Below are positions 10,024-29,472 of a stretch of DNA of 64,000 bases, piece by piece. The position numbers and the translations under genes are program-made. The notes under the pieces were generated by a model. The model was given only the letters and a program-made list of their open reading frames with translations, was not told where the DNA came from and made no database searches. Location of the stretch: the NCBI RefSeq assembly GCF_030272615.1, contig NC_081408.1:405861389-405925388 (forward strand), given 5' to 3'. Position 1 is the first letter of the stretch; every line of letters begins with the position of its first letter. This DNA is from Cryptomeria japonica (lineage: Eukaryota > Streptophyta > Pinopsida > Cupressales > Cupressaceae).

Positions 10024-13000
10024 TCCTCCTCCCCTAGAGTTTGACTTACTCCTAGAAGTCGCATGAGTAGAATTATGAAGTAGGGACATAACCTTTCCCA
10101 CAATTTCGATAAGTTACTCAAAATCTTATCTTGCCTACTAGAAAGGTGAAATACCAAAATCAACTTATTATTGTAATTAACTTACTATCTTCACAAGGTT
10201 AAATTCTTAGTATTTTTATTACATTTCCCTTCGATATCAGGTAGGTGTTTACAAGTTCTATCTTTCAACAACTTACATTAATGCGCCATCCATATCATAT
10301 CAATAACACACATCAACTCCCACAATCAAGGTTACACGTGTTAGTTTACTTATTACTTTTTAGGAGTCATACTTATTAAGGGTTCGTGTAAAACATGTTT
10401 ATCCCACCGCAATTGTCATCCATGCTTGCCACTAAAGAGAATTGACATCACAGTTTATTCTTAATGAATCTACTTATTTTACATCAAGGCACCTCATTAG
10501 GGTGATAATAAGATATTTTTTAAACCGTCCTAGGTGCATAATTTCTTCCAACTTCCTTAGGTAACAAGGTCTAATCAAATTTAGGTTCTTCAAAACCGCC
10601 CCTATATAGGGTAGTTTTCTACCACTAGGGATTACAATGTTTATATTTCTAGGCACCAAGGTTTAAGTTTCATAGGGTGCATTATTCGCAATTTCCAAAC
10701 ATTAAGGTACATAACAATCCCATTCTAAGGGGGTGATGGAAATTATTAATACTTATTTTAGATATCATCCACGCAATCATCTCCATACACATGCCAAATT
10801 TACCAATCGACAATCATCACTTTCGCAATTCATTAGGTCTAGATCACACTATTGTTATAATTTTTTTTTTCTCTTTCAGATTACTCGCAATTAATTTTAT
10901 TTAGGAGGATATTCCTTCCTTTATCTTGATTTGATAAAATTTATTCTTTGTTAATTCTTTGTGCCTAATTTCACTCCTTGTGGTACTCTCCCTTGACACA
11001 CTATCAGTGGTTCAATGGACATGATAGACATTACACATATCACATCACTAGGGCTAGCTATATCAACCATCAAAATGACCACTTGACACTTTAAAAGGTC
11101 AAAATAAAAAAATACTTTTACCAAGTCCCTTCAAAAGAAGAAAAGTGTTGGCAATTGAAAGATATTAAAACTAGAAACATGGCAAGTGCCATAGTTCCAA
11201 TAAAAAGAAACATAAATTTAGTGGTCCTCTCTTCATAAAAAAAAAATAGAATAAAATAAATAAAGGAAAGTACTAGCCCCTAGGTCACAATATACTTTTC
11301 AAAGAAAGTTGAAAATACTGACGAATCAAAACTCGAAACAAGATGACCATACTGGTCATACCCTAGGGAGTAATCGCAACACATCACCCAACATCACATG
11401 TCCTGAGTGTGTTAGGAAGTGATTGTTAGACTCTTAAGGTTCTTAGATTCTTTATAATCCTTTATTGATTTATGAAATAAATTCTTATACACAAGAGATC
11501 ACATTCGTTTTTTATAAATCATGTTCCATTTTAACCTTCACGTGCTTACTATTTCAAGCAACACTTTTCGATATAATCCACTATCTATATAGGGTTATTA
11601 ACATCCTTAATTATATTCTAACAGGTGATTGCACTAACTCTGCCATTCTCCGTCCATTCCTCTTGCACTAATTTTTTTTTGAACACTTAATTATACGCAA
11701 TCTATGCTTAATTAGAGGTTAAAGCTTAACAAGCTAATCCAACAAAATCTTAGGTCTCGATAAAACTCCTAGGCGATAGGATTAAAAAAATTACTAACAT
11801 AACAATTACGATAACTCCTATTATCAAGCGGATCGAATAAATTTTATAAGGGCAATAATAATTTCACTCAAAAGTCCCTTTCATTTCAGTTGCGTTTAAT
11901 AGTACTTAATTAGATCATCTTCTACTAAATAGACATTTATATAGTTACTTGGCTCAATATCAATTATTTAATAAATATCCAGTTTCCTCCATCCTGTAAT
12001 TACATCCCTCCTTAATTACTTAATTTAATATGGCTTCTATTAATTATCTTAATATGCTAAACCTTGATTCAATGTTACGTGGTAGCTCGAGTATCGACAC
12101 TTCCACGTCTTACACACATGGCTGATAGTTCGGTACAAAATTGACACTTGTTTACTTAGAACCACTTAGGATTTGTATAATGTAATCATATAATTTTACT
12201 AGGGACATCATTTGTTTTCTTAGCACCTTATGCTAGCTCCTTATATTTTCACCTCTAACATTCACTTGCCTTCATTAGGTAGGAGCTTGTTGTCAAATTA
12301 CTAACACAATTGGGGTGGAACTATTGTCAAGTAAGATCGATAACGGTTGACAACAATCCCTACCCACACATTTCATGACATATTTCAAACAACTTGGAGA
12401 GTGGACTTATTCTCTCCTACTTCACTTATGCAACTATGAAATCAAGGGGGTGTGCACTCGAAAAGTGACCAACACCCATCCTTTTAATTAAAATTTAGTA
12501 AAAGGGAAGTTATCTCGTTCCATATTAATTATTTATATTTACTTACTAGCCCATTTCCGACATATCACAACCTTCGATCTCTTCAATCTGAAAAAAAAAT
12601 AAACACCTTATCATCATAATATTTTGTTACCTAATTACGGTATAACTTAAAGGTGTCCAATAATTACCAATGTCTTAAGACTCCCATAATTTTCCAAGTT
12701 CTCCCTTGGCTAACCACAAAATTCGGCTCCTTATCAATGTTCTCATAAAATCTTTTATACTGCCAACTAATTCCCATTAAAAATTTGGTATTATATTGTT
12801 GTTATACTATCTTTCCATAAGTCATTTCCATCTGCATGTTGCTTCATCTATACTTAATGTTTTCGCATACTTCTACATTCGAGTGCCATAATTTGCAAAA
12901 CTTCTTCGATTGTGCCTAGTAGTTAAATTGTGTTACATACTGTCTTGTACCTAGCAACTAACCTTGATTGGGTTGCACTTTTCTTCCTAGTTTTCTGAAC

Positions 13001-14098
13001 GAGTATTAGTTACTTATTCCTAGATTATAAGATCCTAATATTTTTACACTCCTTGCACTTCAATGGGGATTTTTGTACGATTCCCAAATCAACTCTACTC
13101 TCTCTTCCATTATTTAATTTCTCCAAGATTATCTTCCCGTAAAGGAACTAGTTGAGGTTTTACTTGCTTGTTTCCCCAATTATATAACCACGGATGAACT
13201 TAGGGTTTATTTTAATTACGTGTTTTAACCCAAGAAGTTCATGCCTCCTTTCTCCTTATTTAACTCATCTATAGTATTACTAGGGTTTTCTGATCAAAGA
13301 GATTGCCATTCATCATTTTCGTTCTAATATTCAGGGTTATCCAACTCTAGCTTCACTGCATTACTACAAAAATTGTCTAACAAATGCTCTTAATAAGAAA
13401 TCTAGCATGACCACATTCTTAAGGTACCTAGTCATTAGGATAGGTTAATGCTTCTATCTAAGATTCACAAGAGTTCCTTTTAACTCTTCTTCATTTATGT
13501 CTCCAATGGCCGCCTTGATCTTTTTAACCATTATAATTTCACATAGCTTAAAAACTTAACTTGAACTGTCTCGATCTTATTTATCTTGTTTATTGTGCCT
13601 TTATCTTAGGTCTAACTACCTTGCTCGACTTGCCATGTCAAGAACATATCTCGATGGAAGGCATTCTCTTAGTTACCATCAAGAGTATTTTATTGAAGAA
13701 TTAACTCCTCATACTTGATTTGATTATGGCAATTATTGCATTTAGGTTCCAATTGAATGGTACCCCATAAGTACTAAAGAGCTAAATTCCGTGATTAAAC
13801 ACCGAAAATACTTCATATAAATAAATAATTGAAAATTTCATAGCCTTTGGGGTTTTATTTAAGCCATAAATATTATGACTAATAAGTTTCAATTTCAGGG
13901 CTTACAGTGATCCTTGGAATCCCCTTGAATTGATATATGTTGGTCTGTTGATTTAAAAGAATTTTCACTTATGTTTCACTTTGTTATTTCGCAAGTTTTC
14001 ACCTAGGTGTTATACTTCAAGCCATAGTTTTGTTTCAACTAAGTTATGAATGTAGCCCATGTTCACCCGTGTTTGAACCTAGAGCTTTGATACCAAAA
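10024..14098 (-). other. Non-coding interior of the LARD-like element
   Basis: The interior has a polypurine tract at its left edge (complement of 10024-10035) and a primer-binding site at its right edge (complement of 14081-14095, three-base spacer AAA). I see no gag, protease, RT or integrase motif and no long frame on either strand. A moderately conserved non-coding interior is typical of LARDs. Confidence 0.85.
14081..14095 (-). promoter_or_regulatory. Primer-binding site, initiator-Met tRNA
   Basis: The minus-strand reading is TGGTATCAAAGCTCT, next to the 5' LTR with a three-base gap. It matches the usual plant initiator-Met primer site TGGTATCAGAGC with one change. Confidence 0.85.
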
Positions 14099-14714
14099 TG
14101 TCATGCCCAAACTTTTGGGCACAAACGGGGTAAATTTTTTTTTAAATCACAACTTAAAACATTAAATTTGCTAACATGCAATGCACTAGCAAGATTGCCT
14201 TAACTATGTGTAAGTTAACTCTAACCAGTAACTCAAGTAAATGATATTAATTTAAATCAAAAGCGGAACACTAAAAGAATTATTTATTATCTCATCGATT
14301 TTAATCAATAAATTAATTTAGTCAATTAACTGACGTAGATAAAATTAATCTCCAATAACCATTAACTGATTTTAGGGACAAATTAAATTGGTCCTAGCAC
14401 TTAGTTTATAAATGTCTATATTTTATTTTAACAATAACTAAAATGTGTTTAAACTAAATCGATATAAAAGGGTCAAATAAATCCATAATGCAAATTTTCC
14501 TATAAAGTTTAATCTCCTAAAACTATATCTAGGTGGACTAAATTTATTCCCTATAGTCAAATAATTTACAAACAAAATAAATTTCTTAAATGATTAACTC
14601 CAAACTAATTTAAAATTTAAGACTTCATATTTAAATGTTTATTTAACATATATAAAATATGAATGTTAAATAAACTAATTAAGTTAAAGTCAAATTTATA
14701 CATCCATAATTTTA

Positions 14715-14920
<206 letters not shown>

Positions 14921-15020
14921 ATTATGCAAAATACTCGAGAACCCATTTTTTTTATTATTATTATAAAATCCCCTTTATTGTTTTTGAAACCACATTACTT
15001 GCCCTAACCATTCATATTTT

Positions 15021-15022
<2 letters not shown>

Positions 15023-15116
<94 letters not shown>
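15023..15116. repeat. (CT)n-(AT)n microsatellite
   Basis: About 45 bp of CT repeat run directly into about 48 bp of AT repeat. The left LTR has only a pure AT tract at this place. Confidence 0.95.
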
Positions 15117-15119
<3 letters not shown>

Positions 15120-15276
15120 TTTACAGTATTAAAATTTATCCATGCAAAACCCTAAACTAAAAATATATGTATATATTACAAAATGCCCTACATTTTATAA
15201 TCTCTTCCTTTATTTATCCTACCCTAACCCTACACGAGCTAGGGTTTTAATTCTCTCTCTCTTTTTTTTTTACAGG

Positions 15277-15432
15277 GCGGTGGTTCACGCAGGAGGAGCG
15301 GCGGCTATGGGGGAGGCGACGGGTTCTCCCCGGCCGCCACTGTGTGTGCACACAACGGCGATGGTGCCCACTATGTGTCCACACAGCGGGTTCACCCCCA
15401 CCCCCCCCTCGCTTCCCCCCTGCCCGATACCC
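15277..15432. repeat. GC-rich hairpin cluster, 5' LTR copy
   Basis: Counterpart of 6974-7150. It keeps the CACTGTGTGTGCACACA palindrome and a second, mutated one (CACTATGTGTCCACACAG). The third is replaced by a C-rich run. Confidence 0.7.
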
Positions 15433-18367
15433 AAGGTTTTACTTTTATTTTATTTAATTTATTTATTTATTTTTTAATTTATTCTATTTAATTTTTTTTT
15501 GTTTAATTTGTTTATTATATATAATTCAATATATATATATATCTTGCATTTATAACCACATTTTTAAATATATATATATATATATTAGAAGCTCAGGCTA
15601 ACCCTACTGTACAAAAATAAATGTTATATTATTATTTTTTTGAAACTTTTAAACGGTATGACTATATCAATCTGATTTAATACAATGTATTTTTTTTAAA
15701 ATAAATTCCATATATCAGAGATAGCCTAATTAACGGTAGGTTTCATTTCTGCAAATAAATAAATAAAAGAGTTAAATAAATATGAATAGCGACTATATAA
15801 ATATGTTATTTTAAAAAAAAAAAATAGATAGACCATTTAATTCTAGATTTTAATTTCTGCAAACAAGTAAAAAGAAATAATTAAATCAATTTATACAGCA
15901 ACTATTTTTAGACTAGAAAATATTGAAATAAAACTTAGAGATAATCATATTAATTTTTAGATTTGTTTTCTGCGAATAAATGAAAAGGAAAAATGACAGA
16001 GTATAATAAAACATATTCAGCAACTACATAAATCTAGGTTTATTTTAATTAAACTTAGAGATATGCATAAAGAAATAAACTTGCACATTTGTTTTCAAAG
16101 TAACATGCGTGCAATCATTTAAAATTTCAAGAACAATACAAAACGTAAACTCAACATAAATAATTCATTTTGCAACCAAATAATACTTTAATAAAAACAA
16201 TGTATTTCCTTATGGTATAATTAAAATACATTATAGTCAACCTTACAAATGGATCTCTCATTTCTATTAAATGAGGATCTTAAAAATATTAGATACATTT
16301 CCTTTCAAAAATAGATACAACATAGTTTCCCTTTTACATTGCTGCAACTTAAAAACATAAATTTTCCATTCCCAAATCTTTTTCTGTAAACACATAAGTC
16401 CAACAACTTCTACTTGTCCGTTTCTTTTCTTTCAACAACCTACAAATAAATCATAGGCTATGACAATGGAGTGCTCACCTCCCAGCCTAGGCTAACTAGT
16501 AGCCACCCCCGAGCTTGGAGAACCAAGCCCTAGACAGGTTACACACATGCAAACACAACAAGCAAGGGAAAACAATCACAAACATATTCCCAACCAAGGC
16601 TACACTGCACCACACAATGTGATGTCTTTTCAAGGGTGGTAGTGGACCAAGTACCCTAAGGAGACTGCAAGTATGGCAAAACACAAAGCCACCTCATGGC
16701 AAACAAAGATTTATCATAAGTATAATAACCCCACATCCTTATGCCCCCCAAGGCATTCATGCCTTATTTCCCTCCTTATGACCCCCAAAGGCATATAACA
16801 AGCCATGCAGCAAGGGTCACATAAATATCCCTTAAGATCACTCTCACAACGAGAGCCTCTCACTCGAGGGCTGTCAAACTTCTACCACCCACAAGACCAT
16901 CCTCTCTCCCAAGAGTAGGAGGCCTTGGTTACTCCCAAAACAAAGAATGCATACAAGAAATAAAAGACATAATGCGTAATAATTTTCACAAAAGAAAAAT
17001 GCAAGAACTAGCTTTTTCTTACAAGCAAATCTTTTCAACATAACATGCAACATGAAAACAATACAAAGATAAGTTAAACCAACCTTCAAACTACCCAAAG
17101 GTATGCTAGATTAGTTGAGGATGAACAACCCAATTCCACAATCCTTGTTTCTCTACACTTAGCCCAATTCCTATACCAATTCCTTCCCTTTCAAAATTGC
17201 CTTGTCTCCAAAAATGGAGAGTGGGTGATTACCCGCAAATCTCTCATTCTTGCCTAAGAAGACCTCAGTGAGAGTTCTCACAGGTTTCTAAAATTGAAAA
17301 AGGAAAAGTTAGAAAAAGATCAAAAGGGATCTCTCATCAAAAAGGAAAGTTAACTAACCTAGATTATGCCTTCTAAATTCAATTTTCGCACATCTTAGAA
17401 AATTCACTTTTGGGGATGATTAAACGACTTCACATGAGAGTTGTCACATGCCTAAAATTACTCCTAACCCTTAGGTATACCTTATGGGCTTTAGGAAACA
17501 CCTTTAAACTACCCCTAGGAGTCCATTTAACCCTTATTAAACCCATTTGAAGTTAATTTTTGGGTCAAACCTAAGTTGACCACCCCAAAGATTCTCTACC
17601 CAAGGAAAATATAGAACCACATTAAATTATTAGAAAAAGCTATGGTTAAAACAACTCCCTCCAAGAGATAATTCAAAAATCAAGACATAAATCAACACAT
17701 GTGTCAAGTGGCACAATAAAAATACTTTTACAAAATTACACATGAAATTTTGTCTGTTGTTGGATTTACACAATTTAATAAATTCAATTTAACACACATG
17801 TCACATTCACTTTCACAAATAAAATACGATACAAACGGGGTGTTGTCTCTCCAAATAGACAAACCCTGGTTTTACGAACGTACATAGGTCTAGTTTTGGA
17901 TCTCCATAATGTTTCCATGGTCACAAGGATAATTTTCCTGTGCATCTCAATTACACATGAATAAGAATACACATCAAACACTCTGCATACAATTGACATT
18001 AACAAATCAATATCTCATATATCCCAATTTATCCACATAAGCCATTATCATAATCCTCATAATTCCATTCATTCATAAGATACACATCATATTTCCAACA
18101 ACATAATAAATTTTTGCAAATCCAGATATAGCTGACATACATTAGATCAAGATTATCCAATCAGTGGATCTTTTAGGATTTCAAATTCATAACACATCAA
18201 AATGTACACCACAAGGTGAAATGATTCTATAACTTGGCTCAATTACTTTTCTCACCAATCTATCTATCTAACATAGCCCATCCTATTGAATTATAGCATT
18301 TATTAACAGGGTCAAACATGGTCAACTAAGTTAATCAAAGCTTGGTTGGCGAGGGCCTTACACCTTG

Positions 18368-24750
<6,383 letters not shown>

Positions 24751-25092
24751 TCAATGGAAGTACCCAAAGTGTCGCAGGCATTCACACAGATCTTCTCTAG
24801 TATCTTGATGTGTACTTGAACTACTAGTGATTTCAGATCGAAATACAATGTAGCTTCGCAGCTTCTTGTCTGGCAACATTGTTACAACAACTAATACATT
24901 GCAGTTATCACAATATGTTCTCGATGCAAAGCACTCACAATACAATTCAAATATTGTTCTTGAATTTGGCTCTTGGAGCTTTTTGGTTTTCATCTTTCTT
25001 ACTCTTCTAAGCTCTATTACCTTATCGTTAAGTGTAAATAATGTGTAAATCTTTCTATTGCCTGGCAAAAACCTAACATCCACCGCTAGCAT
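24751..25092 (-). pseudogene. CXC-domain (TSO1/CPP-like) gene fragment
   Basis: A 113-codon minus-strand frame contains the segment ELYCECFASRTYCDNCN at 24898-24948. This matches the signature of plant CXC (tesmin/TSO1-like, CPP) DNA-binding domains, where Cys residues bind zinc and the proteins act in the nucleus as transcriptional regulators. The first Cys cluster normally preceding it (CNCKKSKC-like) is missing, and the sequence after CDNCN diverges. Only part of one CXC repeat is preserved. It lies just downstream of the enoyl-CoA hydratase pseudogene on the same strand, so the two may have been carried or decayed together. I infer a dead fragment. An alternative is one exon of a gene whose other exons I cannot see, since GTATTAG after CDNCN could be a splice donor. 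Confidence 0.55.
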
Positions 25093-25348
25093 TCGCTTAA
25101 AATTTTTCTAAAGACATCTGCAACACAATCATTATCTGCATAATTTGTGATGCTCCATAGTGAGGCCGATATGTGCCTCAGTTAAATGCAATTTCATTTT
25201 TTTTCAACACCAAATCTCATCACGAAGGTCTTGATTATCATTTCAGACGGAGACCAATTCTTCAATTTTGAGGAGATTGATCAAAATCCAGTGATCATAG
25301 CAACATGACACAAATTATGCAGGTCCAAACACAAATCTAATCACCACT

Positions 25349-26044
25349 TTAATTTGGCTTCCGTTTCTCAACAAATACTGCCAATCCTGCCAGTCAATCC
25401 TTTGAATTCAATACTTTAGCATAGCAAGTTTCCTCAATAAACATTCCCGAGCAGGTGTCAACTTCACAACCTCGATCAATAGCAACTTTGACCATTTTCA
25501 TAGCCAAGTGCCCATTCTGATTGATACCTCAAGCAATCTGAAGAGCCTTTGAGTATGCCTCTCCTGCTGTGATATAGTGGTCTACAAGGCCCATGGCCAA
25601 TGACTGTCTCCTATCAACCTTGCGACCAGCGTAAATAAGCTCTTTTTCCTATGACTTCCCTATTAATCTCGGAAGACGCTATGTTCTACCCAGGAATTAT
25701 AGCGAGTCCTGTCACTCCCATCTCCACAAACACAAAGATCACAAGAAAGAGCTAGCTCCGATCCACAACCTACTGTTGCTCCTTCAATCACTACACTCGT
25801 CGATCGCAAAGAGTTGACAAATACTTTGACTTCTGGAGCACTCATTTTTCATCGCTCCTTTAGATCAGTACCTGCACAAAATACTTTAGGAAGAGCACTG
25901 CACAACATTACCACACGCACAGAATAATCCTTATCCAGGGTCTCAATGATGTATTGCAAACATTTAACTGAATCATTCCCTAAAGCATTCATGGTTGTCA
26001 AAGCGATGGGCTCCTTTGAATAGTCAGAGAGATTGTAGCTTCAT
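25349..26044 (-). pseudogene. Enoyl-CoA hydratase/isomerase processed pseudogene
   Basis: Reading the minus strand through its breaks shows a nearly complete crotonase-family protein of the mitochondrial enoyl-CoA hydratase type. Family landmarks appear in order: VFCAGTDLKER, NSLRSTSVVIEGATVGCG, SELALSCDLCVCGD, TGLAIIPG (other frame), ELIYAGRK-like, AGEAYSKALQIA and FVEKRKP near the end. Lesions are an in-frame stop after DLKER, a deletion before VVIEGA, a frameshift after VCGD, stops after PG and QIA, and one near the C terminus. The coding part is continuous over about 690 bp with no intron-like gap. An eight-base A run (minus strand) about 145 bp past the end could be a decayed poly(A) tail, so a retrocopy is likely. 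The parent enzyme hydrates enoyl-CoA in fatty or branched-chain acid breakdown. This copy cannot. Confidence 0.85.
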
Positions 26045-26567
26045 ACATACCGGTAGGATTTATTTTGAAAGTTTGTAAGCTTTTTCAACTTATCCATATT
26101 GCTCAAATGCTATTATTCTGCTCGAGGAAATCAGACCTCTGTTTAGCGAAGAACTCTCCCACACCTGATCTATACTACTATTTTCTGCCAAATTTGCATT
26201 TACAACATTCGTTGAAGTCCCTTTTGATTTGTTCTGAATCATATGTCAGGCTCCGATAAAGCTTTAAGAACTTGTGAATACAAAATGTCTCAGAAAAACA
26301 ATATTAGGTTTCCAAATTACTTTGGGGTTCCGATATGCTTGTTCCTTCTTCCAAATGGCGTCTGTCTTGAATATTCACCCTTCGTTTTGTATATCGGGCT
26401 TTTTGAGGGTTGGGAATAATGTGTTGGGGCCCGATGGCATTTGAAGAACCACAAAAAAGTGTTTGACTTAACTAAATCATTCACTTTCTTTTGCTGCCCG
26501 ACTCCGAAGTTTATTTGAGAACCTTTGAAACATTGACTTGGTGAATAAAGCATTGGCCAAATTGGTA
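26045..26567. other. Unassigned DNA between pseudogene and pogo-like end
   Basis: Only short frames; an 88-codon minus-strand one at 26317-26583 has no recognisable family. Nothing else is seen. Confidence 0.4.
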
Positions 26568-26690
26568 GGGAAGAGGAACCCATACGTGCGTGGGGTTCAG
26601 AACGTAATATAGTTCGTGCGCTGGCCCCACACTTGACCGTCTAACCTGCTAAAACATGAGCACCCCAATTCAAAAATATACACGAAATTA
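26568..26690 (+). repeat. Diverged pogo-type terminal end
   Basis: After a TA dinucleotide at 26566-26567 the sequence GGGAAGAGGAAC resembles the terminal GGGGAGAGGAGC at 28644. Further in, TTGACCGT...CCCAATTCAAAAATA parallels TTGACCGT...CCCAAATCAAAATAT of the 28644 end. I read it as the left end of an older relative. No matching right end was found before 28644. Confidence 0.5.
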
Positions 26691-26956
26691 AATCAATAAA
26701 CATAACATGTTTTAGAGTCAAAGTGTATCCATTATATTTAAATATAAAAAATTGCGTGTCATATTGGAAGGGTCAAACAAGTATGACCACCAAAAACATG
26801 TCGAGTCTGGCCACATGCACAAGTCAGCATGCCATAAAGTGGCCTGAAATAACAAAAGTTAAGTGTCTTTATAAAATAAAGGAGGAAAATATGACAGGTT
26901 TACAAACTCCGACACCAACATTACGAACATAAATAAAAACTTCATATTACCACCCG

Positions 26957-27024
26957 CACACACGTGGACCCAAACATGACCTGTCATATAGCAACTAAAT
27001 AAATGTTTAGGTCCACGTGTGCGT
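26957..27024. repeat. Inverted repeat with ACGTGGACC arms
   Basis: CACACACGTGGACCCAAACAT at the left is matched in reverse by ATGTTTAGGTCCACGTGTGCG at the right, with about 25 bp between them. The arms share the GGTCCACGTG word of the pogo-type terminal repeats. Confidence 0.65.
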
Positions 27025-27599
27025 CATGAAACGTTATGTCCTTGACACAGTTGCCAATCCTCCGTCCCATCTATACCGCTCGAACCATCACCTTCAGGTA
27101 TCTTGAACGCGCGCTTACTGGTCCTGTCACGACTTCTCCCACCTGCAACAACGACAACAAGTGTGTAAGGCCACCATATTCCATTAAAAAACAATCAAAT
27201 GAGGCTTAAATGAATTGCCTCTGCGAATTCAATGGACATTCAAATTTGAAATTCGAATCAGAACATTAAAAGGGGGAAACCACAAAATGTTTGTATAAAA
27301 AAAGAAATCTCATCTCATTGCAGTCACAGACAAACACACAACAAGCATTGCAACAAGAGAAAGACACAAGAAGCATCGAGGAGGAACAAATAGGAACACC
27401 AACAGAGGAGCTTCAACAAAAACACACAGGTTTTAATCTTGTTACCCTACATCTTCACAATCCTTTACTGTAAAATTTTGTCCATACACATATTGACTTT
27501 GTTTGAATTGTTCCGTTTAGTTTTAAAACAATAACAATAACAAAGCTTACCAAAAATTCGTCCAAAAAACCTTCAATTCTTCTTTACCCATGACTCTCG

Positions 27600-28235
27600 C
27601 ATACGGTTAGTTGACTAGGGTGGGGTATAATCTTCATCATCTTCCAAACCTCCATCTCCCTCCGAACTTCCACTTCTCTTCACATCTTCACCTTCACCTC
27701 CCTCTACACCTACACCTTCTTCTGCACCTGCACCTCCCTCTGCACCTGTTCCATGGCCATCAAGGCTCGACTCTTTCTGATGCAAAAATAAGTCCATTGT
27801 CTAGCCCAGGGCCGCTTTAGCCCTCCTTGCCTGTCGGCGCTCCCCAAATTTCCATCTAATAAAGGGGAAGATGGTACTAACTCCACCTACGTTTTCCCCC
27901 TTCTGAAGATCAAACCCAATACTTGGAATTGTCGTGAGGAGAAAATCGTCGAGGCCATCAAGTCATTCCTCCCCCACGCATGCCTTCATCAACCACTTTG
28001 CCTTGTCCGAGCTCTTCCCAATCTCCAACCCCCATGCAACCACCATGCTAATGATATCCGCATTTGTGCGATACTGGCGACGTGTTTGCATGAAGCAATC
28101 CCCAAGAAACAACTTGAAATATCTCATAGTTTTTTCATCACTGTACTTGAAAATGGATTTCAACCTTTTCACAGATATCTTGCCAACAAAAGCCAGCTAC
28201 TGCTTCACTGTGTAAATGGTGAAAGTGGCTTCCAT
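27600..28235 (-). pseudogene. Broken unknown ORF with acidic tail
   Basis: A minus-strand frame starting with ATG at 28235 (MEATFTIYTVKQ) continues for about 210 codons, with in-frame stops after VKQ, VGEE and AALG. The middle part is basic and looks globular (KRLKSIFKYSDEKTMRYFK). The end is a low-complexity Gly/Glu/Asp-rich segment finishing DDEDYTPP. I do not recognise the family. The long single-frame reading across three stops suggests decayed coding sequence. It lies beside pogo-type ends, so a transposon origin is plausible. Confidence 0.4.
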
Positions 28236-28643
28236 TTTATTTGCAACTGCCCAACACCCACCCGTCCACTACACAGATGAAGAAACCTACCAAAACTATC
28301 CACGAAATGGCTTTTTTTAACTCCTTTAAACTCTTACCGACATATATATTAAATGGCAACTTAACTGCTTTCACTTATATGGCGGTGTTTAAAATATATC
28401 GTGTCTCTCCCAACTCAATGCACACTTCCTATAATGTAACAGGATAACGCCACCTCATCCCACGAGGGCATGACATTAATTGTCATACGCATTTCATTCT
28501 ACTTTGTAAGATTTTATCATTTATTGGACTTTTATTCTCTCCCTCGATCTTGTCATTTATTAACCAATTAATAGTGTCCCTTTGCAATTCCCATGTGTAT
28601 ACAATTAATACCCATGCCAACACATATACTTTCCATTCATGTA

Positions 28644-28755
28644 GGGGAGAGGAGCTAGAATGTGTGCACCCTACCTTTGGGGTCCACGTGGCTACCACCT
28701 TTGACCGTTGGCCAGGCAGACAACTGAGTTAGCTACCCAAATCAAAATATTGGGT
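28644..28755 (+). repeat. Left terminal inverted repeat of pogo-type element
   Basis: It begins GGGGAGAGGAGCTAGAATGT, then GGGGTCCACGTGGC, then TTGACCGTTGGCCAGG and GAGTTAGCTACCCAAATC. The CACGTG core is palindromic. Its best partner in the window is the minus-strand end at 38780. Confidence 0.8.
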
Positions 28756-28806
28756 GTATATATATTATATGCATTTATAAATTACAGTTTATATGCATAT
28801 ACAAAA

Positions 28807-28825
28807 TACACACACACACACACAC

Positions 28826-28860
<35 letters not shown>

Positions 28861-28887
28861 CGTGTGTGTGTATACACATATGTATGA

Positions 28888-28942
<55 letters not shown>
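28807..28942. repeat. (CA)n/(TG)n microsatellite cluster
   Basis: A CA run is followed by two TG runs separated by TATACACATATGTATGAA. The opposed CA and TG runs could fold back on each other. Confidence 0.95.
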
Positions 28943-28944
<2 letters not shown>

Positions 28945-29472
28945 CATATGTATGAATATACATATATGAACATGTGTACATTGAAACATTTAATGAAACA
29001 ATGATTCAATCTTTTAATTCAAACTTTCAACCTCTTCAATTGACTCCTACAAATAGTGAAAATCAAACCCTCAACCAAGGAATTTCAAACCCTTAACCCC
29101 AACATTTGTAACAATGAGATGCAAATTATGCATAAAACTGTGATTCAAAACACCCCTACATGGATGTACATTGAAACTCTTCAATTGAGTCCCTTAAAGT
29201 GGTTTGCAAAGTTTGAAATGATGAAATACAACTACATATCAAATCATGTACATGTATGTATATTCAGATGAGCATATATGTATATACATATATACATGTA
29301 AATACACAATTTCAATCATTATATTTCCTTTTGTTTCTGATTATATTTGTATATATAGATGTGCATTTCTATTTGAATTACTCAAAATATTTAATCCTCT
29401 TTATCCTTTCATCGCCACCCTCATGCTTATTTGTAATCTATATCCTGATGCAGATGACTGTGGACATTCAAC

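Noticed and set aside
27611-27820. Leu/His-rich plus-strand frame
   Set aside because: Shadow of the low-complexity acidic tail coded on the minus strand.
28775-28989. Thr/His repeat frames
   Set aside because: Products of the (CA)n/(TG)n microsatellite.
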